Positions 1 to 6,937 of a stretch of DNA of 62,496 bases are shown here, piece by piece. The notes beneath the pieces were generated by a model, which had not been told where the DNA came from, did not search any database, and was given only the letters and a program-made list of their open reading frames with translations. Location of the stretch: assembly GCA_002162685.1 (NCBI GenBank), contig MAAQ01000003.1:1-62496 (forward strand), written 5' to 3'. A program made the position numbers and the translations under genes. The stretch is from Flavobacteriales bacterium 33_180_T64. GTDB taxonomy: Bacteria; Bacteroidota; Bacteroidia; Flavobacteriales; Flavobacteriaceae. Each line of letters starts with the position of its first letter. Within the stretch, counting starts at the first letter, position 1.

Positions 1-1
1 A

Positions 2-1597
2 AAAGTGGTTAACGATAAAGGTAACATAACAAATACCGAATATGCAGGCAACTATATTTATGAAAATAGTGCTTTGAAATTCTTTTCGCATCCAGAAGGG
101 TATATAGAACCTAATGGATCGAGTTATAACTATGTATACCAGTATAAAGATCATTTAGGGAATATTAGATTGGCTTATAAAAGCAATGGAATTACAGCAA
201 TTCATCAAGAAGATGATTTTACATCAAACACCTCAGATTGGTCTAACCCATTCAATGGTGGTAGTATTACTAATACCAATCAAGAGTTAAACATCAATTT
301 GCTTAATAAATGGAATGGAACTAATAAAGCGGTAAATATTACACCAAATGAACCTATCCATATTGCTTTTGATTTTGATAAAGGGAGTATGGAAAAGACA
401 TCCTTAATCATTAAGGAAAGAATTAATGGAGTATGGGAGTCTAATGCTAATAGAGATGTGTTTTTATTACAGGATGGGCATTTTGAAACCCATTTAACCT
501 TAACAGGAGATTATATAAGTATCCGATTTGAAAAAGGAAACGATACAGACGATGGTACTTTGACAACATGTTATATTGATAACTTTAGATTTAACCAAAA
601 TAATGTTGAACTATTAGAAGAAAACAACTATTATCCCTTTGGCTTAAAGCATAAAGGCTATAACTCTAATGTTTCTGCAAATGTAAACTCGGCAGCTCGT
701 AAATTCATGTTTGGTGGTAAGGAGTTTGGAGAAGAACTAGGTCTTGATTGGTATGATGTATCTGCTCGTAATTATGATCCTGCAATTGGTAGATGGATGA
801 ATTTAGATCCACTTGCTGAAAAAATGCGTAGGCATTCGCCTTATAATTTTGGATTTAATAACCCAATATTTTTTATTGATCCAGATGGAATGATGCCTAT
901 TGGTGGAACTGATCCAAAAGGTATAAAAGCAATAGAACAAGCTCTTAGACCAGTTTCAGTATTTTCTCAAGCGAGTTCTAAAAGGGGAAGTGGAAGAAAA
1001 AGTTCTAGTAGTTCATCTAATAAGAAAACAAAGAGCCGTGTAAAGGCAACTATAGTTGCGGTTGTGAGTGTAGCTGCAGAACCTGTTTTAAATTTCCTTA
1101 AAGCGAAAGGTGGCGCTGCTATAGTAGATGATACTGGAAAATCATCAGGAGATCCAGATTTGATAAATGAGAACCCTGGACGTGTGCCTGTGGATGAAAT
1201 GAATATGGAAGGGGTTGCACAAGGAGTTGGTTATGGAAAGGGTGGCAAAGGTCGTAAAAGAGGAGACGGGAAAACTAATGCTAAAAATATACATGGGAAG
1301 AAAAATGTATTTAATCATTTAAAAGAAGGAAACGATGCTGGTGGAGATTTGGTAGATAAAGTTGAGGCTTCAGGTAATGTAATTGATTTGTTTGATAGTG
1401 GTAGTGGAGATGTCCCTTCTTTTGAAATTAACTATATTGTTAACCAATATAGTACAGGGTCTAGTGGTCAGGTGATAAAAGTCACTGATACTCTTCCGCC
1501 TGGGTCAGGGGGTACAATTAATACTAATCGCATGACAAAAGTCCAAAAAAGAGATTCTTTTCAAGTAAGAACAATAAAAACACTAGCAAAATATTAA
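2..1597 (+). CDS. RHS-repeat polymorphic toxin, C-terminal part (5' end outside window)
   Basis: The reading frame is open to the left edge, so this is the 3' part of a larger gene; the GTG at position 5 is not taken as a real start. Counting from that GTG, residues 49-55 read DHLGNIR, about 208-212 YYPFG, and 246-300 carry the RHS-associated core (GLDWYDVSARNYDP, then DPDGMMP), which closes the YD-repeat cocoon before the variable tip. The last ~230 residues form that tip: a Ser/Lys-rich linker, an Ala/Val hydrophobic stretch, a Gly/Lys-rich stretch and an acidic end. I do not recognise the tip as a known toxin fold. In this family the core is constant and the tip is the exchangeable effector, usually with an immunity gene directly downstream; here a lipoprotein gene starts 8 bases after the stop. 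Toxin activity is inferred from architecture only. Confidence 0.85.
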   Translation, partial: KVVNDKGNITNTEYAGNYIYENSALKFFSHPEGYIEPNGSSYNYVYQYKDHLGNIRLAYKSNGITAIHQEDDFTSNTSDWSNPFNGGSITNTNQELNINLLNKWNGTNKAVNITPNEPIHIAFDFDKGSMEKTSLIIKERINGVWESNANRDVFLLQDGHFETHLTLTGDYISIRFEKGNDTDDGTLTTCYIDNFRFNQNNVELLEENNYYPFGLKHKGYNSNVSANVNSAARKFMFGGKEFGEELGLDWYDVSARNYDPAIGRWMNLDPLAEKMRRHSPYNFGFNNPIFFIDPDGMMPIGGTDPKGIKAIEQALRPVSVFSQASSKRGSGRKSSSSSSNKKTKSRVKATIVAVVSVAAEPVLNFLKAKGGAAIVDDTGKSSGDPDLINENPGRVPVDEMNMEGVAQGVGYGKGGKGRKRGDGKTNAKNIHGKKNVFNHLKEGNDAGGDLVDKVEASGNVIDLFDSGSGDVPSFEINYIVNQYSTGSSGQVIKVTDTLPPGSGGTINTNRMTKVQKRDSFQVRTIKTLAKY

Positions 1598-1605
1598 ATT
1601 AAAAT

Positions 1606-2388
1606 ATGAAACAACTATTAGTACTAATATGTTTTTTGTGCTTTTTATCATGTAGTAAAAATGGGAAAGGTAAGATGAATATCGAAATTAAAGATTCAAT
1701 CAGATATTCTGAAACGAATGATGGTATTCCTACTAAAACCATTTACTATCCGTCAAAACAAAAAGACAGCTTCAAATTACGCTCATATTTTATTGATGAT
1801 AAGTTAGTAGATTCTATGTATATAACAGATAATGGGTTTATACTTGGCAATACAATAACATTTGATGTTGATGAGATTAAAAAAATTCATGAATACTTAA
1901 ACATTTATGGGGAGAATTTTTTAAATCAATTTTGGTGTATAAAGGGAAAAGATACTTTAGATACATATGGTAATTATTTTAATATAAATCTTGATGGCTC
2001 AATTGAGAAAAATAAATATTTTCAGGTAGAGATCTTATTACGTAAATCTTATCGAGAAAATTTTTCAAAAATATTTTTTTTGACTCCTAAAGAGCATTAT
2101 TCAGTTTTAAATTCAGATTTTTCAAATCATAAAGAAATAGTATTTGACACGATACGAAGTGTTGTAAATGATGGAATAATTGACAATGAAACTTATAAAG
2201 AAAATTATTGGTCTAAAAGAAGTATAGTATATAAGACTGGTTTTGCAAAAGGAGGTAAAAACTATATTAGAGGTATATTAGTTGAGAGAAAAGATACTAT
2301 ATGGGGAGATAATAATGAGTTTAAGTTTATAGATAGATATTTATTTGTAAATGAAGAGATTAATGTTCTCGATAATGGGTTAAAATAA
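1606..2388 (+). CDS. Predicted lipoprotein, candidate immunity partner of the RHS tip
   Basis: The 260-residue product starts with a type II signal peptide: MKQLLVLI, a hydrophobic run, then the lipobox FLSC with Cys16. It is therefore expected to be a membrane-anchored lipoprotein. The remainder is rich in Lys, Asp, Asn and aromatic residues and matches no family I know. It begins 8 bases after the RHS stop codon and is probably co-transcribed with it, the usual place for an immunity gene. An envelope lipoprotein would suit a toxin acting in the periplasm or membrane. It is followed by the first ~275-bp repeat unit, which supplies a terminator. The immunity role is inference. Confidence 0.75.
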   Translation: MKQLLVLICFLCFLSCSKNGKGKMNIEIKDSIRYSETNDGIPTKTIYYPSKQKDSFKLRSYFIDDKLVDSMYITDNGFILGNTITFDVDEIKKIHEYLNIYGENFLNQFWCIKGKDTLDTYGNYFNINLDGSIEKNKYFQVEILLRKSYRENFSKIFFLTPKEHYSVLNSDFSNHKEIVFDTIRSVVNDGIIDNETYKENYWSKRSIVYKTGFAKGGKNYIRGILVERKDTIWGDNNEFKFIDRYLFVNEEINVLDNGLK

Positions 2389-2454
2389 TTAGTGGAAAGT
2401 ACCCCCAGCTGGCGCGAGTTTGTAACTCGTGTTAAATAGTAATTATTAAAAGAG

Positions 2455-2477
2455 CCACTCTACGGAGTGGTTTTTTT
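2455..2477 (+). terminator. Rho-independent terminator in repeat copy 1
   Basis: Six-base-pair stem CCACTC/GAGTGG with a TACG loop, followed by seven T. It lies 66 bases after the lipoprotein stop codon and should end the RHS-lipoprotein transcript. The same hairpin recurs in copy 2. Confidence 0.8.
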
Positions 2478-2482
2478 ATGCA

Positions 2483-2566
2483 ATAGATTGGAAATACTCA
2501 AGTGCAAGAAATTATCAAGACGATCATACAATTTTAGAAATAGATGCTGCAGGATTTATATTCTAA
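2483..2566 (+). pseudogene. Short remnant resembling the RHS core (copy 1)
   Basis: Read in frame, these 27 codons give IDWKYSSARNYQDDHTIL followed by EIDAAGFIF and a stop. This resembles the LDWYDVSARNYDPAIGRW segment of the intact RHS core upstream (around nt 740-800). There is no start codon with a plausible ribosome site; the frame runs out of the terminator hairpin. The likely reading is the tail of a displaced RHS gene left behind by recombination. Chance resemblance is possible because only about a dozen residues align. Confidence 0.4.
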
Positions 2567-2765
2567 ATTTATGTTTTGATTAAACAAAAAGCTTAAAAAA
2601 TGCTATTTTGTAACTGTTTGATAATCGTTAAATTAGTGGAAGCTAAAATTGGTTAGCACAAGTTACAAACTTGCGCCAGCTTAGGGAGCAGGAACAAGTT
2701 ACCGAGCCAACCATGAAAACTAAATATAAGTATTATTAAAAACAACAATGAAATAGGAAATAACA

Positions 2766-3149
2766 ATGAATAGAAAAAAATTTAAAATAATAGTATTATT
2801 AATTATGGGTGTTTTATTTGTAACTAATTATTTTGCACATGAACATGCTTATTTATTTTATTTATCCTGTATTATTACTTTTATTTTTATTTTATTTATT
2901 CAATTTAAAAAAAATAAAGCATTGCTTGATAAGCCAATTATGTTTAAAAATAGAAGAGGAAAAGAAATTTATATTTATAATTTAGATAAATTGTTTTTTG
3001 TAATACTTTTTGGTTTGTTTATTTTTTTATCATATAAAGAAGGGAATGACCCTGTTAATAATTATTTGTTTTACTCTTTATTATCAATGCTATTTGCGTC
3101 TTTATTTAAAATTGAAATAATCAATAAAAATGGTAATGTTCCAAATTAG
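2766..3149 (+). CDS. Small four-helix membrane protein, candidate orphan immunity protein
   Basis: The 127-residue protein has hydrophobic segments at about 7-22, 28-46, 73-89 and 98-114, with a charged loop (KNRRGKE) between the second and third. No family is recognised. The start is the ATG in ATAACAATGAAT; the preceding sequence is AT-rich without a strong ribosome site. It sits alone between the two ~275-bp repeat units, like a cassette, downstream of an RHS toxin gene and upstream of an Imm53 gene. Small multi-helix proteins commonly serve as immunity proteins in such arrays, but this one has no toxin directly upstream, so an orphan immunity role is inference. Confidence 0.7.
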   Translation: MNRKKFKIIVLLIMGVLFVTNYFAHEHAYLFYLSCIITFIFILFIQFKKNKALLDKPIMFKNRRGKEIYIYNLDKLFFVILFGLFIFLSYKEGNDPVNNYLFYSLLSMLFASLFKIEIINKNGNVPN

Positions 3150-3206
3150 ATCCCCTAAGCTGGCGCGAGTTTGTAACTCGTGCTAAATAGATAATTATTA
3201 AAAGAG

Positions 3207-3228
3207 CCACTCTACGGAGTGGTTTTTT
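3207..3228 (+). terminator. Rho-independent terminator in repeat copy 2
   Basis: Same CCACTC-TACG-GAGTGG hairpin as in copy 1, followed by six T; it follows the small membrane-protein gene by 57 bases. Confidence 0.8.
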
Positions 3229-3233
3229 ATGCA

Positions 3234-3317
3234 ATAGATTGGAAATACTTTAGTGCAAGAAATTATCAAGACGATCATACAATTTTAGAAATAGATGCTG
3301 CAGGATTTATATTCTAA
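3234..3317 (+). pseudogene. Short remnant resembling the RHS core (copy 2)
   Basis: Same 27-codon frame as at 2483-2566, with one amino-acid change (Ser to Phe in DWKYFSARNYQDD). Because the two copies differ by a non-synonymous two-base change while most of the unit is identical, this segment is probably not under strong coding selection. Confidence 0.35.
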
Positions 3318-3464
3318 ATTTATGTTTTGATTAAACAAAAAGCTTAAAAAATGCTATTTTGTAACTGTTTGATAATCGTTAAATTAGTGGGAGCTGAAAT
3401 TGGTTAGCACAAGTTACAAACTTGCGCTAGCTTGGGGCCTGGAAAAGGAATATAAATTATAATT

Positions 3465-3782
3465 ATGATAAATTGGTTAGAAAAATGGTTTAGAGATAAT
3501 TGCGACGGAAATTGGGAGCATAGTAATAGAGTCCAAATTGAAACATTAGATAATCCAGGTTGGAATATTGAAATTGATTTTTCAGATACAGAACTAAAAA
3601 TTGATGATGTGCGATGGCGATCATACGAGATTTCAAATGAAAATTGGGTTGGATATAGTATAAAGAATAATATTTTCTCTTCCGCAGGTGACCCTTTGAA
3701 ATTGAATTTAATGATTAATATTTTTAAAAAAATCATAGAAAAAGATAAGTTAGAGGATGAATATATTTATTCGGTAATGTAA
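3465..3782 (+). CDS. Imm53-family immunity protein
   Basis: The 105-residue protein begins MINWLEKWFRDNCDGNWEHS and continues with IETLDNPGWNIEIDFS. The features CDGxWEH, IxTLDNPGW and an alternating hydrophobic strand after it are those of the Imm53 family, cytoplasmic proteins found beside polymorphic toxins. The length is as expected for the family. It lies directly after repeat copy 2 and is followed by more REP-like hairpins and a terminator at 3898-3925. No matching toxin tip is adjacent, so it is probably an orphan protecting against a toxin delivered by another strain or one lost from this locus. The family call is from motif recognition; the orphan interpretation is inference. Confidence 0.75.
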   Translation: MINWLEKWFRDNCDGNWEHSNRVQIETLDNPGWNIEIDFSDTELKIDDVRWRSYEISNENWVGYSIKNNIFSSAGDPLKLNLMINIFKKIIEKDKLEDEYIYSVM

Positions 3783-3809
3783 ATGGGTAATGTAGTAAAC
3801 TGATGCCCA

Positions 3810-3875
3810 AGCTGGCGCGAGTTTGTAACTCGTGCCCTCGTTAGCCTGGCTAGCGCAAGCATGTTGCTTGTGCTA
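3810..3875. repeat. Two REP-like hairpins in tandem
   Basis: At 3810-3835 lies the same AGCTGGCG-hairpin end as in the repeat units (stem CGAGTT/AACTCG). At 3848-3875 lies a variant in which the flanks are GGCTAGCG...TGTGCTA and the stem is changed to CAAGC/GCTTG with an ATGTT loop. The frame of the element is kept while the stem sequence differs. Confidence 0.65.
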
Positions 3876-3897
3876 CTTGATTACTAATATAAAAAGT

Positions 3898-3925
3898 AAA
3901 AGCCATGAAATTAATCATGGCTTTT
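3898..3925. terminator. Bidirectional terminator hairpin
   Basis: An 11-bp perfect stem AAAAGCCATGA/TCATGGCTTTT with a 6-base loop. It lies between the converging Imm53 gene (+) and GH18-like gene (-) and has A/T flanks suitable for termination from both sides. Confidence 0.7.
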
Positions 3926-3974
3926 GTATTAAAAAATATAACTTGGTTTACTAATTGTATCTATAGTATAAGTA

Positions 3975-3996
3975 CTAGCGAAGACATTCGCACAAG
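3975..3996. repeat. Degenerate REP-like hairpin
   Basis: CTAGCGA-AGACAT-TCGCACAAG has the same CTAGC...GCACAAG frame as the neighbouring elements with a short GCGA/TCGC stem. It is probably a further variant of the same family. Confidence 0.4.
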
Positions 3997-4012
3997 CCTT
4001 TAGGAGTTTATT

Positions 4013-4831
4013 TTAATTGCTTAGAATTAAACTTTGAACGGTGTCATAAATAGTTTTTGCTCCAGTAAATGTTGGATTTACATCTTCATTTTGACCGTCT
4101 GTTCCATGGTCATTATCCAGTCTCCAACTAAACATACCTCCCAAATTATTCTCAAGAGCATACTGTGTCCACTTTTTTGTGTCTTCTAATGATGTTTGTA
4201 CAGAACCATTCTCTGTACTAACACCTCCCATCAAAATACTTGCTTTTACTCCAACCGATGTCCATGCAGGTACATCTGAAGGTGTTCCAGAAGATGAGTA
4301 ATCTTGAAGCTCTATATAATCTACATGATCATTAAATGCTTTTACAGAGTTTCCTCCATATAAACTAACAGGTCCTCCTCCTGGCCAAGGAGCTGAAACT
4401 GCAATTCCTAATCCTGCTGCTCGAAAACATGGTCCTAGTTGATTTACAAATTCTGCTACATAACTCATCCCTCCGCCTTCTGCATCAATTGTTATACCAC
4501 TATATCCATTGCTTGTAAGCCATTTAACGATGTTATCTGTTGAACGGTTGTTATTGTTTTGGTTGTCAGAGACTGTTTCGGCTATTCCGGTGTCTCCAAG
4601 CCCTGCATAAATTGAAACCTCAGGAGCTTGATTATGGATTTCGTTTTTTACATCTTCTGCATATTTTGCTGTCATTGCAACAGAATAACCTCCCGTTGAC
4701 ACAGCTGCAAGTTCACCAAAAGCCAAGTTGTAACGAGTAGCATATTGCAAAGGGACGTTGCCACTTTTTAAATTATTGTACCCTGTTTCGTTCCATGTAT
4801 CATACCAGGTAGCGAGTTGAAAGTTTGTCAT
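4013..4831 (-). CDS. GH18-like (chitinase/endo-glycosidase superfamily) protein
   Basis: The 272-residue product looks like a small TIM barrel of the glycoside hydrolase 18 superfamily. Strand-1-like FQLATWYDTW is followed by YNLAFGEL, then the strand-4 region NGYSGITIDAEGGG at about 109-122. The family signature DxxDxDxE is reduced there to IDAE, keeping the last Asp116 and the proposed catalytic acid Glu118. Later segments AVSAPWPGG, DYIELQDYSS and GGMFSWRLDND fit strands 5-8 (GH18 enzymes often have Q-Y and W in these places). No signal peptide is visible at the chosen ATG, unusual for an enzyme of extracellular glycans; secretion by another route or a cytoplasmic role are both open. It converges on the RHS island and is probably monocistronic. 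Substrate is not predictable from the sequence. Confidence 0.7.
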   Translation of the reverse strand: MTNFQLATWYDTWNETGYNNLKSGNVPLQYATRYNLAFGELAAVSTGGYSVAMTAKYAEDVKNEIHNQAPEVSIYAGLGDTGIAETVSDNQNNNNRSTDNIVKWLTSNGYSGITIDAEGGGMSYVAEFVNQLGPCFRAAGLGIAVSAPWPGGGPVSLYGGNSVKAFNDHVDYIELQDYSSSGTPSDVPAWTSVGVKASILMGGVSTENGSVQTSLEDTKKWTQYALENNLGGMFSWRLDNDHGTDGQNEDVNPTFTGAKTIYDTVQSLILSN

Positions 4832-5159
4832 GATGATTGTGTTTAAGTTTATAATGATTAAAGTTACTCATCAAAAGTGCTATAGAAAAGCGTAGAAATA
4901 CGTGATTTTAAAAATGGTTAAGATTACAGTTATAAGTAATTGAGGACATTAAGGGTTTCTAAACTCATTAATAATTTATCGTTTTAAACTAAAGTGTCCT
5001 TTTATTTCTCGCCCATCTTTTAAATCGAGTTTCATCTATTAAAAAGCCTTTACTATTGCTAATTTAGTTCTAAATAGAAATGTATGGCTAGTTACTTGTG
5101 CTACTAGATTAAATCTTATACTCGTAGTTATGACACTAATTTATGAGTGTTGAATAAGA
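4832..5159. other. Intergenic region without recognisable gene
   Basis: The 328 bases between the GH18-like gene and the response-regulator gene contain no convincing reading frame, hairpin terminator or repeat. They should hold the reverse-strand promoter of the GH18-like gene, but no clear TAnnTTTG box is placed correctly. Confidence 0.5.
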
Positions 5160-5828
5160 TTAAATAAATCCTTTCATTTGAGCTTTTTCGAGTAAAAAAC
5201 GGTCACCTTTATGTTCAACATTAAAAAGGAGTTTTAAATTTCGTTTTCTACTTTCTATACCACTGTTAGATAAGAATACGTGCTCAGGTAAATCTTTTGT
5301 TTTTACACCTTTTGATAAATGATATAATATTAATCGATCTTTTTTATCTAACAGAATATCACATGATATACGAGATCTCAATAAGCGTAAAATAGTTTTA
5401 CTATAATGAGGTATTCCGTTAATAACATTTTCTATCGCTTTAATAAGATCTTTAAAAGTGATATCTCTTTTAAGTAAAACACTGTCTGGATTTATGGTTT
5501 TAATGAGATCAAATATCATGTAATTATCTTGATAAGACGTCAATGTTAATAGTTGTGCTCTAGGAGAGTTTATTTTTAATAGGGCTACCAAGTCATTAAT
5601 AAATTTAAATTTTTCATTGTTAATCGAAGAGATATCTAAATTTAAAAATACAAGATTTAGATGTTTTGATGTCTTAATTTCAGAAAATGCTAATTCATAA
5701 TTAGTAACAGATTTAGGGATATATGTGACTTCTGTTTGTGATTTTACAATACAATTTAATGCCTCTTCTATTGAATGAGCAATCAAAGGTTCTTGTTCAA
5801 TAATAAGCACGTTTGTTGGTATACTCAT
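5160..5828 (-). CDS. LuxR/FixJ-type response regulator with atypical receiver
   Basis: The 222-residue protein has a receiver-like N-terminus (NVLIIEQEPLIA, with Glu-Gln-Glu where most receivers have an Asp pair; LVFLNLDISS with the possible phospho-acceptor Asp65; LLTLTSYQD with the switch Thr) and a C-terminal helix-turn-helix (about 155-205: LDKKDRLILYHLSKGVKTKDLP...SNSGIESRKRNLK). The HTH lacks the usual LuxR spacing and Gly/Val pattern, so it is a divergent member. No histidine kinase is adjacent. It is divergent from the pseudopilus operon and separated from it by ~300 bases, making that operon a possible target. DNA binding is well supported, phosphorylation much less. Confidence 0.75.
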   Translation of the reverse strand: MSIPTNVLIIEQEPLIAHSIEEALNCIVKSQTEVTYIPKSVTNYELAFSEIKTSKHLNLVFLNLDISSINNEKFKFINDLVALLKINSPRAQLLTLTSYQDNYMIFDLIKTINPDSVLLKRDITFKDLIKAIENVINGIPHYSKTILRLLRSRISCDILLDKKDRLILYHLSKGVKTKDLPEHVFLSNSGIESRKRNLKLLFNVEHKGDRFLLEKAQMKGFI

Positions 5829-6127
5829 AACTAAGGGTTTCTACATTATAAAAAAAGAGGGTTTACAATAATATTATAAACGAACAAATATAGAATTTAT
5901 TCTACATTCATTGCTTTAATCTAAAGTACTTTTTTTAAGATTATAATACAGATGGTATTGAGTTAATCAAGTGTTTGGTTTAGGGAACTTTTAAATTGCT
6001 TTAGTGTATTAGATCTTTTAACCTTTAATTAATAAAGCATTATGCCTCATTTTTCAAAGCATAATCCTTAGTGCAAATTGCTTTTGAGCATGTACTTTTA
6101 AGCTATATATAACTTGATTTAAAAAAC

Positions 6128-6487
6128 ATGCTCAAAAAAGTAATTATCTTAATTACAATTCTAAGTCTTTATAATTGTGAAGACATTATTGCTGTCGAAG
6201 ATATTTCAGAAGAAACAATTACCATTCTTGCACCAACAAACAATATAACACTAGAAAATAGTTCTATAAATTTTGCTTGGCAACCTATAGAATATGCAGA
6301 AATCTACCAATTGCAAATAGTGACTCCTAATTTTGAGGCTTCGCAACAAATTATTGAAGATACATTAATAATAGTTTCTAGCTTTAATAAAGTACTCTTA
6401 GCCAATGATTATCAATGGCGTGTAAAAGCCATAAATTTTGCTTATGAAACACCGTTTACCACTCAAAATTTAACTGTTGAAGAATAA
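6128..6487 (+). CDS. Small lipoprotein with FnIII-like fold, first gene of pseudopilus operon
   Basis: The 119-residue product has a signal peptide ending in the lipobox LYNC (Cys17). The rest, with INFAWQPIEYAEIYQLQI and NDYQWRVKAIN, has the Trp/Tyr pattern of a fibronectin-III-like domain as often seen in Bacteroidetes surface lipoproteins. It overlaps the next gene by 11 bases, so it belongs to the same operon (6128-10105). A role as an envelope-anchored accessory or pilot protein of the pseudopilus machine is inference from position. Confidence 0.7.
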   Translation: MLKKVIILITILSLYNCEDIIAVEDISEETITILAPTNNITLENSSINFAWQPIEYAEIYQLQIVTPNFEASQQIIEDTLIIVSSFNKVLLANDYQWRVKAINFAYETPFTTQNLTVEE

Positions 6488-6935
6488 GAAAAAAACATAT
6501 GTACTCCTTTTTTTAGTTGTGTCTGTTTGGGGAATGATTAGCTATAAAGTGATTACGGGTTTACATCCAGATTTGCCAGAGTTAACGAGTCAACAGACAC
6601 TAGCAGTTCAAAAATTTAAGTTGGATACTAAAATTGATACATTTTCAATTTCTAGTGTAGAAAGAGATCCCTTTTTAGGAACTATACTTAAAAAGAAATC
6701 CCCAAGCACATTGCCTAAAAAACGTAAAACAATCCTGTGGCATCCTATTACATATTTGGGGATTGTTAAAAATAGCAGACAAAAACAGCAAGTCTTTATT
6801 GTGAGTATAAATGGGAAGCAATGTTTATTAAAAAGAGGTCAAACGAGAGATAGTACAACATTGGTAAGCGGTAATAAAAATAGAATAACGCTTCGTTATA
6901 AAAACCATCAAAAAGTGTTTGCAAGGAAAAAATAA
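6477..6935 (+). CDS. GspC/PilP-like inner-membrane protein
   Basis: The 152-residue protein has a basic N-terminus, one membrane helix (about 7-24) and a periplasmic part. The motif RDPF at 63-66 and the strand pattern ITYLGIVKN...VFIVSINGKQCLLKRGQ resemble the HR domain of GspC and PilP, which link the inner-membrane platform to the secretin. The start is a TTG at 6477 inside the end of the previous gene: it gives MKNKKKTYVLLF, and the next in-frame Met would delete most of the membrane helix. A TTG start with an 11-base overlap suggests translational coupling. No secretin gene is nearby. Confidence 0.6.
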   Translation: MKNKKKTYVLLFLVVSVWGMISYKVITGLHPDLPELTSQQTLAVQKFKLDTKIDTFSISSVERDPFLGTILKKKSPSTLPKKRKTILWHPITYLGIVKNSRQKQQVFIVSINGKQCLLKRGQTRDSTTLVSGNKNRITLRYKNHQKVFARKK

Positions 6936-6937
6936 TA

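Larger units (their letters stand above)
2407..2682. repeat. Hairpin-bounded ~275-bp repeat unit, copy 1
   Basis: This unit is repeated at 3158-3432 with about six substitutions and two 1-base indels. The left end (2407-2431) holds the hairpin CGAGTT-TGT-AACTCG inside an AGCTGGCG...CGTG context. The right end (2655-2682) is the same element inverted, with the stem CAAGTT/AACTTG, so the ends are ~27-bp imperfect inverted repeats. Between them lie a terminator (2455-2477) and a short RHS-core-like frame (2483-2566). No transposase is inside. The unit resembles REP/BIME-type elements mobilised in trans by a RAYT (Y1-HUH) transposase; that link is inference. Confidence 0.85.
3158..3432. repeat. 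Hairpin-bounded ~275-bp repeat unit, copy 2
   Basis: Nearly identical to 2407-2682 and in the same orientation. The left end carries the CGAGTT/AACTCG hairpin, the right end (3405-3432) the inverted version with stem CAAGTT/AACTTG. The two left ends and two right ends each keep their own stem type, and the left/right stem differences are compensatory, which points to selection on the hairpin. It separates the membrane-protein cassette from the Imm53 cassette. Confidence 0.85.

Noticed and set aside
3158-3432. CRISPR-like interpretation of the direct repeats
   Set aside because: Only two long units separated by a gene, no short repeat-spacer periodicity and no cas genes in the window.
3404-3736. 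Reverse-strand frame of 110 codons ending in ..LAQVCNLC
   Set aside because: It lies opposite the Imm53 gene, and its end is only the translated REP-like hairpin; no start site or family content.
5081-5110. Possible further REP-like fragment (GGCTAGTTACTTGTGCTAC)
   Set aside because: The stem cannot pair and only the outer words match; too degenerate to call.
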